A stretch of DNA of 64,000 bases. Source: Ignavibacteria bacterium (GTDB lineage: Bacteria; Bacteroidota; Ignavibacteria; Tepidaquicellales; Tepidaquicellaceae). The position numbers were made by a program, and so were the translations under genes. Of the stretch, positions 18,837 to 28,787 are shown one piece after another (within the stretch, counting starts at the first letter, position 1; every line of letters begins with the position of its first letter). The stretch lies in the NCBI GenBank assembly GCA_016710985.1, contig JADJTX010000018.1, positions 19,572-83,571 of the forward strand. Direction: 5' to 3'. Below the pieces are notes generated by a model. It made no database searches. It was not told where the DNA came from and worked only from the letters and a program-made list of their open reading frames with translations.

Positions 18837-20216
18837 CTAAAAAGTTGTACTTATGTCTTCTATTACTTTCCCGTCAGATATTACTTTTATTCTGACAGGT
18901 GTATTAGTGAGTTTTATTTTTTCTTTTTGGATGAGTATGAGGAAATTACCTTCATAAATCTCCAATGGCTTTATTATGATTTCATTACCCAGAAGTTTAA
19001 GCTCTCCTTCAATTCCGTCGAGTTCTAGTTTCATGGATTTCTCCTCAAAAGTTTTGTTGGAAATATGCAAATTATACAAATTGCTTACCTTGTTATCGGG
19101 TTGATTCTGATACAGCATCCCCGGAGTTCTTAATATGCTTACATCAGTGTCACTCCTGTTTGCTAACAACACCCCAATTGTTGATACTAATACCACCAGA
19201 ACTGCACAATACCCGATGATTCTTGGTGTCCATCTGAATTTAACTTTATTGCTTATTCCCTCCATCGAATCATATCTTATTAATCCGCGAGGCAGATCTA
19301 TCTTATCCATTACTGAATCACATGCGTCAATGCACGCAGTACAGTTTACACATTCAAGCTGCGTCCCGTTGCGGATATCTATTCCGGTCGGACAAACATT
19401 TACACATTTTTTGCAGTCTATACAGTCTCCTAAAGACTTTTCTTCCTTCTGTGTAAATTTACCCCTCGGTTCCCCACGGATAAAATCATAAGCTATTACA
19501 ATTGAATTCTTATCGAGTAAGACACTTTGTAATCTTCCGTAAGGGCAGACTAAAATACACGCCTGCTCTCTGAACCATGCAAATACAAAATAAAACAAAC
19601 CTGTAAATATTATTATGGAAATGAATCCGCTTACATGCTGCGAAACAGGATCTGTAATAATTTTCCAAAGCTCGTCGGTACCTATTATATAAGCAAGAAA
19701 AGTGTTCGCTATAGCAAAAGAGATTAAAAAAAATATAATGTACTTTGATATTTTTTTAAAAAACTTTTTGATTCCCCAGGGAGAGTTATTCAGATCCATC
19801 TGGCTTTTATAATTTCCTTCAATAAAGTATTCAATTTTTCTGAATACCATTTCAAGAAATATTGTCTGGGGACAAACCCACCCGCAGAAAATTCTCCCGA
19901 ATACAGCTGTAACAAGAAAGAGCGCAACAAATGAAGCTATCATCACTAAACCAAATATGTAAAAATCCTGAGGTGTAAATACCAGACCGAATAGAATGAA
20001 CTCTCTCTTAATTATATTGAAAAGCATGAACGGATGTCCGTCAATCCTGATAAAAGGTGATCCGAACAGGAATGCCAGCAGGAAAATGCTGATAACAGTC
20101 CGTGCAGTATAAAACCTACCCTTTGGTTTCTTCGGATAAATCCATTTACGTTTACCTTCATCGCTTACAATTGAGATCGTATCTCTGTATGATTCATCCG
20201 TATTTCCTTCATTCAT
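18837..20216 (-). CDS. ccoG: CcoG/FixG cytochrome c oxidase accessory protein
   Basis: Membrane iron-sulfur protein that reduces copper during cbb3 oxidase assembly. 459 residues. Membrane segments near residues 40-60, 85-110, 155-175, 195-215 and 335-355. Cys motifs: GRIFCGWVCPQTIFLEM, ACILVCPYGRLQ and two 4Fe-4S ferredoxin sites CIDCKKCVNVCPTGID and CVNCTACIDACD. A C-terminal Ig-like domain (residues 375-459) lies outside the cytoplasm. Placed 3 bp after ccoP in a tight operon. Confidence 0.95.
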   Translation of the reverse strand: MNEGNTDESYRDTISIVSDEGKRKWIYPKKPKGRFYTARTVISIFLLAFLFGSPFIRIDGHPFMLFNIIKREFILFGLVFTPQDFYIFGLVMIASFVALFLVTAVFGRIFCGWVCPQTIFLEMVFRKIEYFIEGNYKSQMDLNNSPWGIKKFFKKISKYIIFFLISFAIANTFLAYIIGTDELWKIITDPVSQHVSGFISIIIFTGLFYFVFAWFREQACILVCPYGRLQSVLLDKNSIVIAYDFIRGEPRGKFTQKEEKSLGDCIDCKKCVNVCPTGIDIRNGTQLECVNCTACIDACDSVMDKIDLPRGLIRYDSMEGISNKVKFRWTPRIIGYCAVLVVLVSTIGVLLANRSDTDVSILRTPGMLYQNQPDNKVSNLYNLHISNKTFEEKSMKLELDGIEGELKLLGNEIIIKPLEIYEGNFLILIQKEKIKLTNTPVRIKVISDGKVIEDISTTF

Positions 20217-20219
20217 ATT

Positions 20220-21167
20220 TTATTTTTTAATATTCGCTGTATCTTTTATCATAATATCTTTTTTCAAAGTATCTTTACCGGTATTGACCGCGTTGGTTTT
20301 AGAGGAATCAGCGCCGGTTTTAAGTGAATCAGAAATTGTTTCAACATAAATCAGTCCTTCAGCCGTTTTCCCCCCCGGCGGGTTAGTACCTTTCAGTGTC
20401 ATGACGTAACTTGCAACCTGCTGCATTTTCTTCGGACTAAACTGATTCATCCATGTTATCATGCCTTTTGCAGGAACGCCATATTTTATAGTTTTAAAAA
20501 TATTTTTTATTCCGCCGCCGTGTATCCAATAGTCGTCTGTAAGATTAGGACCAATTGTTCCCTCCCCTGCTGTACCGTGACATGTTACACAATTAGCAAT
20601 AAATGTCTGCTTACCCGCTGTTATAGATTCATCATCACTCAGGAATTCGACAGTACTTTCATTTATGAAAGCGCCTGTTCTTATTAATTCTTCACGCTGA
20701 AGCTCCGCAGCATAAACTTCATCAGAGTATTCCTGAAAAGGCAGCTTCCCTGTTTTAAAAACGTGATAATTAAGGAAATATAGTACTGCAATGACTATGG
20801 TTCCATAGAAGAGAATGTTAAACCAGGGCGGTACATTATTGTCAAGTTCACGGATCCCGTCATAGTCCCCTTCAAGCAGCAGGGAATGTTCCTGTTCGAT
20901 AGGTTTAAGACCGGACAATTTATCCGTAATTATCTGTAACTGAGTTTTCTTTTTTTCCTTTAATGCAGCTTCTTCCGCAGTTTCAGGTGTCCGGAACAGG
21001 GAAATAAAGATTGCATTTAGCATTAGAAATACTATAAGCAACAGAATATTCATGTACAGTTCCATGTTCATTTCTCCTGAGGCAGGAGCCTGGGTCTGCG
21101 CAAGACTGTTATTAACTAAAAACAAAAGTACTGAAAAAGCTGAAATGTTTTTTAAAATTAATTTCAT
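20220..21167 (-). CDS. ccoP: cbb3-type cytochrome c oxidase subunit III (monohaem CcoP)
   Basis: Cytochrome c subunit that feeds electrons to CcoN. 315 residues: signal or first membrane segment (1-24), further helices at about 38-58 and 115-135, then a cytochrome c domain with C193-x2-C196-H197 (ANCVTCHGTAGEG) and the axial Met region KGMITWMNQFSP. Only one CxxCH is present, where proteobacterial CcoP has two. The N-terminal extension resembles the form common in Bacteroidota. The C-terminus is Lys/Thr rich and low complexity. Confidence 0.9.
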   Translation of the reverse strand: MKLILKNISAFSVLLFLVNNSLAQTQAPASGEMNMELYMNILLLIVFLMLNAIFISLFRTPETAEEAALKEKKKTQLQIITDKLSGLKPIEQEHSLLLEGDYDGIRELDNNVPPWFNILFYGTIVIAVLYFLNYHVFKTGKLPFQEYSDEVYAAELQREELIRTGAFINESTVEFLSDDESITAGKQTFIANCVTCHGTAGEGTIGPNLTDDYWIHGGGIKNIFKTIKYGVPAKGMITWMNQFSPKKMQQVASYVMTLKGTNPPGGKTAEGLIYVETISDSLKTGADSSKTNAVNTGKDTLKKDIMIKDTANIKK

Positions 21168-21198
21168 ATTTTATTTTTTATGTCAAATGTATTTTAAT

Positions 21199-21363
21199 TT
21201 ATTGTTCATTATCTAAAGGAAGCATTTCCATTTCCTTTATGTATTTTTTATCAGTTGTAAAAGCACGTATAACTATTATTACAAAAAATAAAGTAAATAT
21301 GATCAGAGAAATGACCGGATAGATTTCTACTCCGTCTATCAATTCGAAATAATGTTTAAACAT
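21199..21363 (-). CDS. ccoQ: CcoQ-like small subunit of cbb3 oxidase
   Basis: Small gene found by reading the gap between ccoNO and ccoP: 54 residues beginning MFKHYFELIDGVEIYPVISL, one membrane helix (about 14-32), then a charged cytoplasmic tail KKYIKEMEMLPLDNEQ. Size, single helix, acidic tail and position between ccoO and ccoP match CcoQ/FixQ, which stabilises the core complex. Confidence 0.8.
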   Translation of the reverse strand: MFKHYFELIDGVEIYPVISLIIFTLFFVIIVIRAFTTDKKYIKEMEMLPLDNEQ

Positions 21364-21407
21364 AGTATAAGTTAAAAGTTGAAAGTTAAAAGTTAAAAGT
21401 TTATAAT

Positions 21408-23530
21408 TTATTTCGTTGTTGTCTTATCCACCTTAATGTCAGTACCGAGACGCTGTAAATATGCGATCAAAGCAATGATCTCCTTCTTGCTTTCAACCTT
21501 TATACCGTTCTTTTCAAGGTCTTTTGATATCTCATCCGCCTGCTTCATTAGCTGCTCATTTGAAATTTTGTCATAACCTTCTTCATAAGGAACTCCCAGC
21601 TTTCTCATTGCATTTATTTTTCCTTCAGTAGATGACAGATCGAGATCCTGACTTATCAGCCAGTCATAGGCCGGCATTATGGAACCCGGAGATATGTTAC
21701 GCGGATTTTCCATGTGATAATAATGCCACAGGTTCGGATATTTCATACCCTCTCTCTGAAGATCCGGACCGGTTCTCTTTGAACCCCATAAAAACGGATG
21801 ATCATAAACGAACTCACCGGCTTTTGAATATTCACCGTATCGTTCAGTTTCCGACCGGAACGGACGAATCATTTGTGAATGACAGTTATTACATCCTTCC
21901 CTTATATAAATATCTCTGCCCTGAAGTTCAAGCGGTGTATAAGGTTTCACACTCGAGATTGTCGGTATGTTTGACCTGATCAAAAGTGTCGGAATTATCT
22001 CTACTGCTCCTCCGATAATTACCAGTACTGCTGCGATCACGGCAAACTTTCCGGGACGGGATTCTATTAATCTGTGCTTTGTCTTTATTGACTCAACACT
22101 GTCTCTTACCATTGGCGGAGCTTCTGCCTCTTCATTCTCAACAAGCTTACCCTGCTTCGCGGTTTTATAAAGATTATAAACCATTACAAGAACACCGGTT
22201 AAATACAATGCTCCTCCGAAAGAACGGACCATATACAATGGTATGATCTTTAAAACTGTTTCAAGAAAATTCGGATATTGTAAAAGACCTTCCGGTGTAA
22301 ATTGTTTCCACATCAGAGACTGGGTAATTCCTGCCCAGTACATTGAAGCTGCATAAAATACTATGCCTAATGTTCCAATCCAGAAGTGGAAGTTAGCCAT
22401 CTTATTGGAATAAAGATTTGTTTTATAAAGCCTCGGTATCAGCCAGTACAGTATTCCGAATGTTAAAAATCCGTTCCATCCTAAAGCGCCGACATGAACG
22501 TGTGCAACTATCCAGTCCGTAAAATGCGCGATAGCATTAACATTCTTTAATGAAAGCATCGGTCCTTCAAATGTAGCCATTCCATAAGCTGTAACTGCCA
22601 CCACCATGAATTTCAATACAGGCATTTCCCTTACTTTATCCCATGCACCGCGCAATGTCAGCAATCCGTTGATCATTCCGCCCCACGACGGCGCGATCAG
22701 CATTATGGAGAATACTACTCCCAGTGACTGTGCCCAGTCCGGCAATGCAGTGTAAAGCAAATGATGCGGTCCCGCCCAGATGTATATGAATATCAGAGAC
22801 CAAAAATGAATTATTGATAACCGGTAAGAATAGATCGGACGGTTAGCAGCTTTAGGCAAAAAGTAGTACATCATTCCCAGATATGGTGTCGTCAGAAAAA
22901 TGCAACTGCATTATGACCGTACCACCATTGAACCAGTGCGTCCTGAACTCCTGCATAGACAGGATAGCTTTTCAGCATTTCTACGGGAATTTCAATTGAG
23001 GTTACTATATGAAGGACAGCAACTGTTATGACGGTAGCAATGTAAAACCATATGGCTACATACATATGCTTTTCCCGCCGCTTAATGATCGCTCCGAACA
23101 TATTGATCGCAAAGACAACCCATACTAATGTAATTAAAATATCTATGGGCCACTCAAGCTCTGCGTATTCTTTGCTTGTTGTATAACCAAGCGGTAGTGT
23201 AACAGCTGCCAGTACGATAATTGACTGCCATCCCCAGAAATGAATCTTGCTTAATTTGTCGCTGAACATTCTGGCTTTGCAAAGTCTCTGAAGGGAATAA
23301 TATATACCCATAAAGATTGCATTGCCGACAAATGCAAATATCACTGCATTTGTGTGAAGCGGTCTAATCCTGCCGAATGTTGTGTACTGGTTTGCCAGGT
23401 TCATTACAGGGCTGAAAATCTGTAACGCCACTAACAGCCCGACCAGCATTCCGACAACTCCCCAGACAACTGTAGCAACCGCAAAATTCCTTACGATCTT
23501 ATTATCGTAGCTGAATTTTTCCAATTCCAT
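21408..23530 (-). CDS. ccoNO: cbb3-type cytochrome c oxidase, fused subunits I and II (CcoN-CcoO), one frameshift
   Basis: Catalytic subunit of a high-affinity terminal oxidase. CcoN part: haem ligand H59 in RPLHTNAVIF, CuB ligand H206 in WWYGHNAVAF, GPHHLLYTALPDW and the last ligands in DWIVAHVHVGALGWN. CcoO part: CNNCH haem site followed by SQMIRPFRSETERYGEYS and RTGPDL. The fusion is a known Bacteroidota arrangement. The frame breaks at an A5 run near 22893-22898 (T run on the coding strand); one more base joins AVAFF to LTTPYLGMMYYF and gives 707 residues. A break right after a CuB ligand would destroy the enzyme, so I treat it as sequence error. Upstream is a PLP enzyme gene 29 bp away. 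Confidence 0.92.
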
Positions 23531-23559
23531 TCTTTAATGATTCTCCTTAATTAGTTAAA

Positions 23560-24757
23560 TTAAATTAAATTTACTTCTTTAAAACACTTCTTTATTCTTT
23601 CAAAAGCTACTGTAATATCATTATCCAGTCCTATGGAGAATCTTATGAGACCTTCCCTCAATCCCATTGATGACTGCTCTTCTTCAGGAATTTCGGAAGA
23701 AGTGCTGTGCCTGGTGAGCTGAATAATGTTTTAAAATATCCTAAGCTGACTGCAAGATAGCCAACTTTTTCTTCCTGCATTCTTGTCATTATCCTGCATG
23801 CATTTTCGTAAGTCCGGCATCTACTGCCATCATTCCTCCGTATCCGAATCCATCGTTCATAATTGAGTTCATCAGATCATGATCTTTATTTGACTTTAAT
23901 CCGGGATAATATATTTTAAGTCCAGCTTTTCAAACTCAGTTGCGAGGAACATGGCATTCTCACTGTGCTTCTTCATTCTTATATGAAGACTGTGAAGATT
24001 CTTCAGAATACTTGCCGCCCTGTAGCTGTCAAGCACCGGTCCTAACAGCATTGTCGCTCCGGTGTTAATGTCAGTTAATGTACAGATAAAATCGTGTGTT
24101 GAACAAATGCATCCTGCAACACAGTCGCTTGTTCCGTTAATGAATTTTGTCATGCTGTGAATCACAATCTCAGCGCCAAGCCTGGCGGGAGAGATGATCA
24201 TAGGGCTGAATGTATTGTCAATGATCAGCTTAATGCCGTATTTTTTTTGCAATGGTGCCTAGAGCAGGAATATCCGTTACTTCAAGAAGCGGATTATTTA
24301 TTGATTCACCGTAAATTATCTTTGTCTTTTCATTAACAAGCTCCTCAACTTTTTTTATATTATGCAGGTCTGTAAATCTTGTATTTATTCCCAGCTTGGG
24401 TAGAAAGTTTTTGAATAAAGCGTAGGTTCCGCCGTAAATGGTTCTGCCGGAAATTATCTCATCACCTGTTGAACAAATGTCAAGTATTGTCGAACTTATT
24501 GCGCTCATTCCCGAGGATGTAACCTGCGCTGATTCTGTGTCTTCAAGACGCGCCAGTGCGTTTGACAGGTATTTATTAATCGGATTCCAGTGACGCGAAT
24601 ACAGAAAGCATCCTTCAATTTCATGATCAAATGCTTCATCCATTTTACCCGGATTATGAAAAGTAAATGTTGATGAATCTGTTATTGATGGGTTGACATC
24701 GCCAAATTCTCCAAAGACCAGATAATCATTAATATTTGTGCTCGGATCAAATTTCAT
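23560..24757 (-). CDS. Cys/Met-metabolism PLP-dependent enzyme (several frameshifts)
   Basis: Homolog of methionine gamma-lyase / cystathionine synthase-lyase. Segments in order: SRHWNPINKYLSNALARLE, SSGMSAISSTIL, IIYGESINNPLLEV, IDNTFSPMI, IVIHSMTKFINGTSDCVAG (with the PLP Lys) and, in later frames, LREGLIRFSIGLDNDITVAF at the C-terminus. At least four shifts are needed: near 24240, 23918, 23800 and 23705. That is denser than in the neighbours, so true decay is possible, although each piece keeps family motifs. It lies between ccoS and ccoNO in the same direction, an unusual place for this enzyme. The exact substrate cannot be assigned. Confidence 0.7.
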
Positions 24758-24777
24758 TTTTTAACGTTTTTTGGTTT

Positions 24778-24941
24778 TCATTTTTTGTAGTTTTTGTTTT
24801 CATCTTCATCATCGAACAGCATCCTTATCGAAGGAGTATATTTATCCTCATACTGCCCGGATTTCACGGACCATATGAATGCAAATAAAAAAATAAAGCG
24901 ACCAGCAGACTGACTCCTATTAATAATATTATCACGCTCAT
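24778..24941 (-). CDS. ccoS: CcoS-like cbb3 oxidase maturation protein (one frameshift)
   Basis: Short membrane protein required for haem/copper insertion. MSVIILLIGVSLLVAL forms the helix; the tail FAFIWSVKSGQYEDKYTPS then IRMLFDDEDEN is the CcoS signature (WxxKSGQYxDxxTPxxRML). The two parts are one base apart at an A7 run near 24887-24893. Corrected length is 54 residues. Its ATG overlaps the corrected ccoI stop as ATGA. Confidence 0.85.
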
Positions 24942-27374
24942 AGCAGCTTTCTTTTTTTGCAAAATAATTTGTTACACCGGTAACAAATAAAATGATCGAA
25001 ACAGAATTAAACGGCATTAACACAGCTGCAATGAGCGGAGAGAAAGTTCCCTGTGCTGCAAGATAAAGACCAACTACGTTATATAGAAAAGATATGAGAA
25101 AACTGACTTTAATTATCTTCATAGTTGTCTTTGAAAATTTCAGGAATGCTCCCAGCTTTGAGAATACTGAAGCATCTATGATGGCGTCACTGGCAGGAGT
25201 AAAGTTTGCTGTATCTTCAGACACAGATATCCCTGCATCACTCTGCCTTAACGCTCCTGCATCATTGAGCCCGTCCCCTATCATAATTACTTTACTATTC
25301 TTTTTTTGCAGTGTCTTAATGTAATTTAATTTGCAGGCCGGGGTCTGATTAAATAAAAGATGCTCTTCATTTTTAAAAGAAAATAATTTCCTTAGATTAT
25401 TTTTTTCAGCATCATTATCACCTGAAATTACGGACAGATCATATTCATCACTCAGCTCACCTATAATGTCTTCCAGTCCGTTTCTGTATTTATTCTTAAA
25501 GGAAAAATATCCTTTGATCTTTTTGTCAATTGAAAGATAAACATTCGTTGCAAATGCATTACCGGGAAATTCATTTGAAAAAATATAATCAGTAGGATCA
25601 ATATCTTTCAGAATGAAATGTATAGTGCCTAATGTAACGTTCTTCCCGGATATCGTACAGGTAATGCCTTCCTCAGATTTTCCTTAAAGTTTTCTATTTG
25701 ATATGAAATCGTAAATTTTATAGAATCATAAATCGCTTTGCTTAAAGGATGAGAAGAATTACGTGTGAGAGACTTCACCATGCCGATCTCACACAGATTA
25801 AGCTTTGTTCCGGTATACTGAACCGATATGTCGTTTGAATTAGTGATTGTACCGGTCTTATCAAAGACTATGGAATCGGCTTTCGAAAGGTTCTCTATTA
25901 CATTTGCATTCTTTAAATAAAATTGATTTCGTCCGAAAATCCTTATCGTGTTTCCCAGAGCAAAAGGAGTTGTCAATGCCAGAGCGCACGGGCATGCAAT
26001 GATCAGTACTGTTGTAAATGCATTTAAAGCGAGATTAATGTCTGTCCCGTACCAGTAAGCTGCAGATCCGAATGCAACTAATAATATTGCTGCTGTAAAG
26101 TATTTGCTTATGGAGTTTACTGCACTTTGTAAATTAGAATCTGTCTGCTTTTTAAAAGCATTGTCATTCCAAAGCTGAGTAAGATAGCTCTTTGAAACTG
26201 TTCTGATTACCTCAAGCTCAATCGCGCCGCCTAAATGTCTTCCCCCTGCGTAAATAATTTCACCTAGAGTCTTCTGCTCGGGAATTGACTCACCTGTTAC
26301 AAAACTGTAGTCAATGCTTGATGCTCCGTAAATAAAATGGAATCTGCCGGAATGATTTCATTATTCCGTATTATTATTCTGTCTCGGTTTTAAATTTGAA
26401 ACGGGTATGCTTTTTTCCGCATTGTCTGTTTTTAATGTTACCGATATGGGAAAGTATGATCTGTAGTCTCTTTCGAAATTCAGAGTGTCATAGGTTTTAT
26501 TCTGAAAAAGCTTTCCGAGAAGAAGTAAAAATACAAGCCCGGCAAGTGAATCCGAAAATCCTGCATTATTAAAATAAATTATTTCATAAATACTTCTGAC
26601 AAACAAAGCTGTTAAGCCCAGTGATACCGGAACATCTATATTAATGAATTTCTTTTTAAGACCATTCCATGCTGATGTAAAATAATCAGACGCGCAGTAA
26701 AAAAATACGGGTACTGATAAAAGTAAATTCAAATAATTAAACAGAGTCTTAATGTTATCTTCAATAAAACTATCCATTGAAAGATACTCGGGAAAACTCA
26801 GAAGCATTATGTTGCCTAAACAAAATCCCGCGATCCCGATTTTCAGATACAACTTCTTTTGGTACTTACTCTTTTTTATTGAATTGTTCTGGAAATCCGG
26901 ACTGATCAGCGGTTCGTATCCTATTGAGGTCAGCGTCTTTACTAATTCCTTCAAAGATATAGCCGAGTTGTCAAATGTAATTCTTATTTTTTTCTCAGGG
27001 AAATTTACTTTTGATGAGATGATCCCTGTATTAACTTTATATAATTTTTCAAGAAGCCATATGCAGGAAGTACAATGTATCGAAGGAATAAAAAATGAAA
27101 TTGTTGAAATGTTTTTGTTTGTAAAATCAATTAGCCTTTTCTGAATTCCGGTGTCATCAAGGTAATCGTATTTAGAGCTGTCTCTGATCTCCCTTACACT
27201 GACTCCTTTGTTTTCTTCAAATGAATAGTAACTGCACAGATCATTTCCGTTCAGGATTTCATAAACCGTTTTACAGCCTGCACAGCAGAAAGTTTTATCA
27301 TCGGCTGAGATTGAGTCATCCTGACAATCTTCACCGCAATGATAACATACTACATTTGATTTTGCTTTTATCAA
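24938..27374 (-). CDS. ccoI: CcoI/FixI copper-exporting P-type ATPase (at least four frameshifts)
   Basis: P1B ATPase that supplies copper for cbb3 oxidase assembly. N-terminus: CYHCGEDC and CCAGCKTVYEIL zinc-ribbon-like cysteines, then an HMA-type site IHCTSCIWLLEKL. Further on, in successive frames: VTGES, the membrane CPC motif IIACPCALALTTP, the phosphorylation site FDKTGTI, and GDGLNDAGALRQSDAGIS. Shifts fall near 26380, 26335, 25683 and in a T7 run near 24955; correcting the last ends the protein at a TGA overlapping the ccoS start. All catalytic motifs are retained, favouring sequence error. It is the first gene after the paired boxes at 27452-27489. Confidence 0.88.
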
Positions 27375-27451
27375 TTTTTTGTAATTTATTTTATTCTGTT
27401 AATCTTGTCTTTAAAATCTGTTCAAAGATATAACGAATAGAAGTTTTACTC

Positions 27452-27489
27452 TATGACTAGAATCAGATAAAAATATGATATTTGTCATA
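27452..27489 (-). promoter_or_regulatory. Paired Fnr-like boxes upstream of the cbb3 operon
   Basis: Two boxes: TATGAC-TAGA-ATCAGA (27452-27467) and TATGAT-ATTT-GTCATA (27474-27489). Both fit TGAY-N4-RTCA, and the centres are 22 bp apart. The nearer box is 78 bp upstream of the ccoI ATG. Same arrangement as at four other sites in this window. Confidence 0.7.
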
Positions 27490-27614
27490 GTTTTTTTGCA
27501 TAAATAATTAAACAAATGGGTTTTTGAGAAATTTATTACAGTATAATACTTTTAACAAAGTAAGAAAATGATAAAACTCATAAAGTTCTTTCCTTTCAGA
27601 CTTTCAACTTAAAA

Positions 27615-27740
27615 CTAAAAATAAAAAAGCCTCCGTTCCCAACAAACGGAGGCTCCTACGAAAGGAACTAAGAAAGAACGGTTTTATTTTGCAAATATGG
27701 TCAACAAAATAAATTAATTAAGTTATACAAATATACCATG
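27615..27740 (-). ncRNA. Candidate small RNA ending in a strong terminator
   Basis: On the minus strand a hairpin with arms GCCTCCGTT / AACGGAGGC (27629-27653) is followed by TTTTTTATTTTT, a clear intrinsic terminator. About 100 bp upstream lies TATATTTG (-7-like) and, further up, the AATACTAC element shared with two secreted-protein genes (27735-27785). No ORF lies between. A transcript of roughly 100 nt is therefore plausible; its class is not recognised. Confidence 0.35.
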
Positions 27741-28787
27741 AGCGAATTTAATTTTACAAACAAGAATTCCATGAATTGTAGTATTCAGATTTTACCGGTA
27801 AGCAGCGTCAGAATCCTATACTGTTCCTGTAAACATCCTGGTCTTTGCGGTAATCATTAATTTCAATTTTTGTAAAAACCTTCTATCTGGGGCGAACACA
27901 AACCTTACGATCTTAAATAATACTTTACCGGATTAAAATCTTACATTCTCAATAAAATTTAACTCAAATAAAACAATGTTTTAATCTCTTCCGGGAACGC
28001 AATCGTTTTACTTAGCAGGTTATACCTTGTATTTAGATTCATAAATAGTATTCCCGGCGACATTTATTATAGCCTCAGGTATATTATTTTCCGTTTCACA
28101 CAAATGTCAACTACTCTGCTGCATGTGTATAAGTGTTGCTGGCATTTATATTTATTTAAAGGAGTTGTTAAGATATAAAATAAATAAAAATGTCAAAGTA
28201 ATATTCATGTATATAGCACTCAGGAATATGTTCTTCTCTTTCCGGTGTATTACATACAATCTGTGATAAATAATATTGAGTATAGCGGCATAGTAATTTT
28301 AGATATAGGTTTCCCTGCAACTGGCGAATATTTCCAAATACTTTATTCCGTAATTATAATTATTTATTATAAAATCCTGATAAATAATAATTAATATGAA
28401 ATATAATTTCTATAATATCTAATTAATTATAATTGTTACCTGATTAGTTATAGTGTAAACTAAATTATATATATTCTTATTCAAATTAACTATTAGACTA
28501 ACCTAATATTATAAAACATTTTTATATTAATAATTGGAATATATAAAATATTTATTATAAAATAAGAATTTATAATTTGAATAGCCTAATTAATTATTAA
28601 AATATCCTGATTAATTATAAGGTTATCCCAATTGTTTATCAGAATTCGTCAAATTGTACATTTTCATATTTTTTTGCATTTCGAATGTGGAATTTTATGC
28701 TGCAATTAAAGATTTTGAATAAATTTGCATATCGTACGAAATCTATATTGATTTCGGGCAGGTAAATCCAAATTCCCAAATTACAAA
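27741..28787. other. Noncoding AT-rich interval
   Basis: About 1 kb without an ORF on either strand. 27735-27785 holds the shared upstream element. 28340-28640 is extremely AT rich with repeated TAATTA/TATAAT text and may be a bent or easily melted region. I saw no tRNA, tmRNA, 6S or riboswitch signature. Confidence 0.5.

Noticed and set aside
27615..28150. tmRNA, 6S RNA or a cobalamin-type riboswitch
   Set aside because: I searched for their conserved ends and core motifs on both strands and found none; only the terminator and the shared element are supported.
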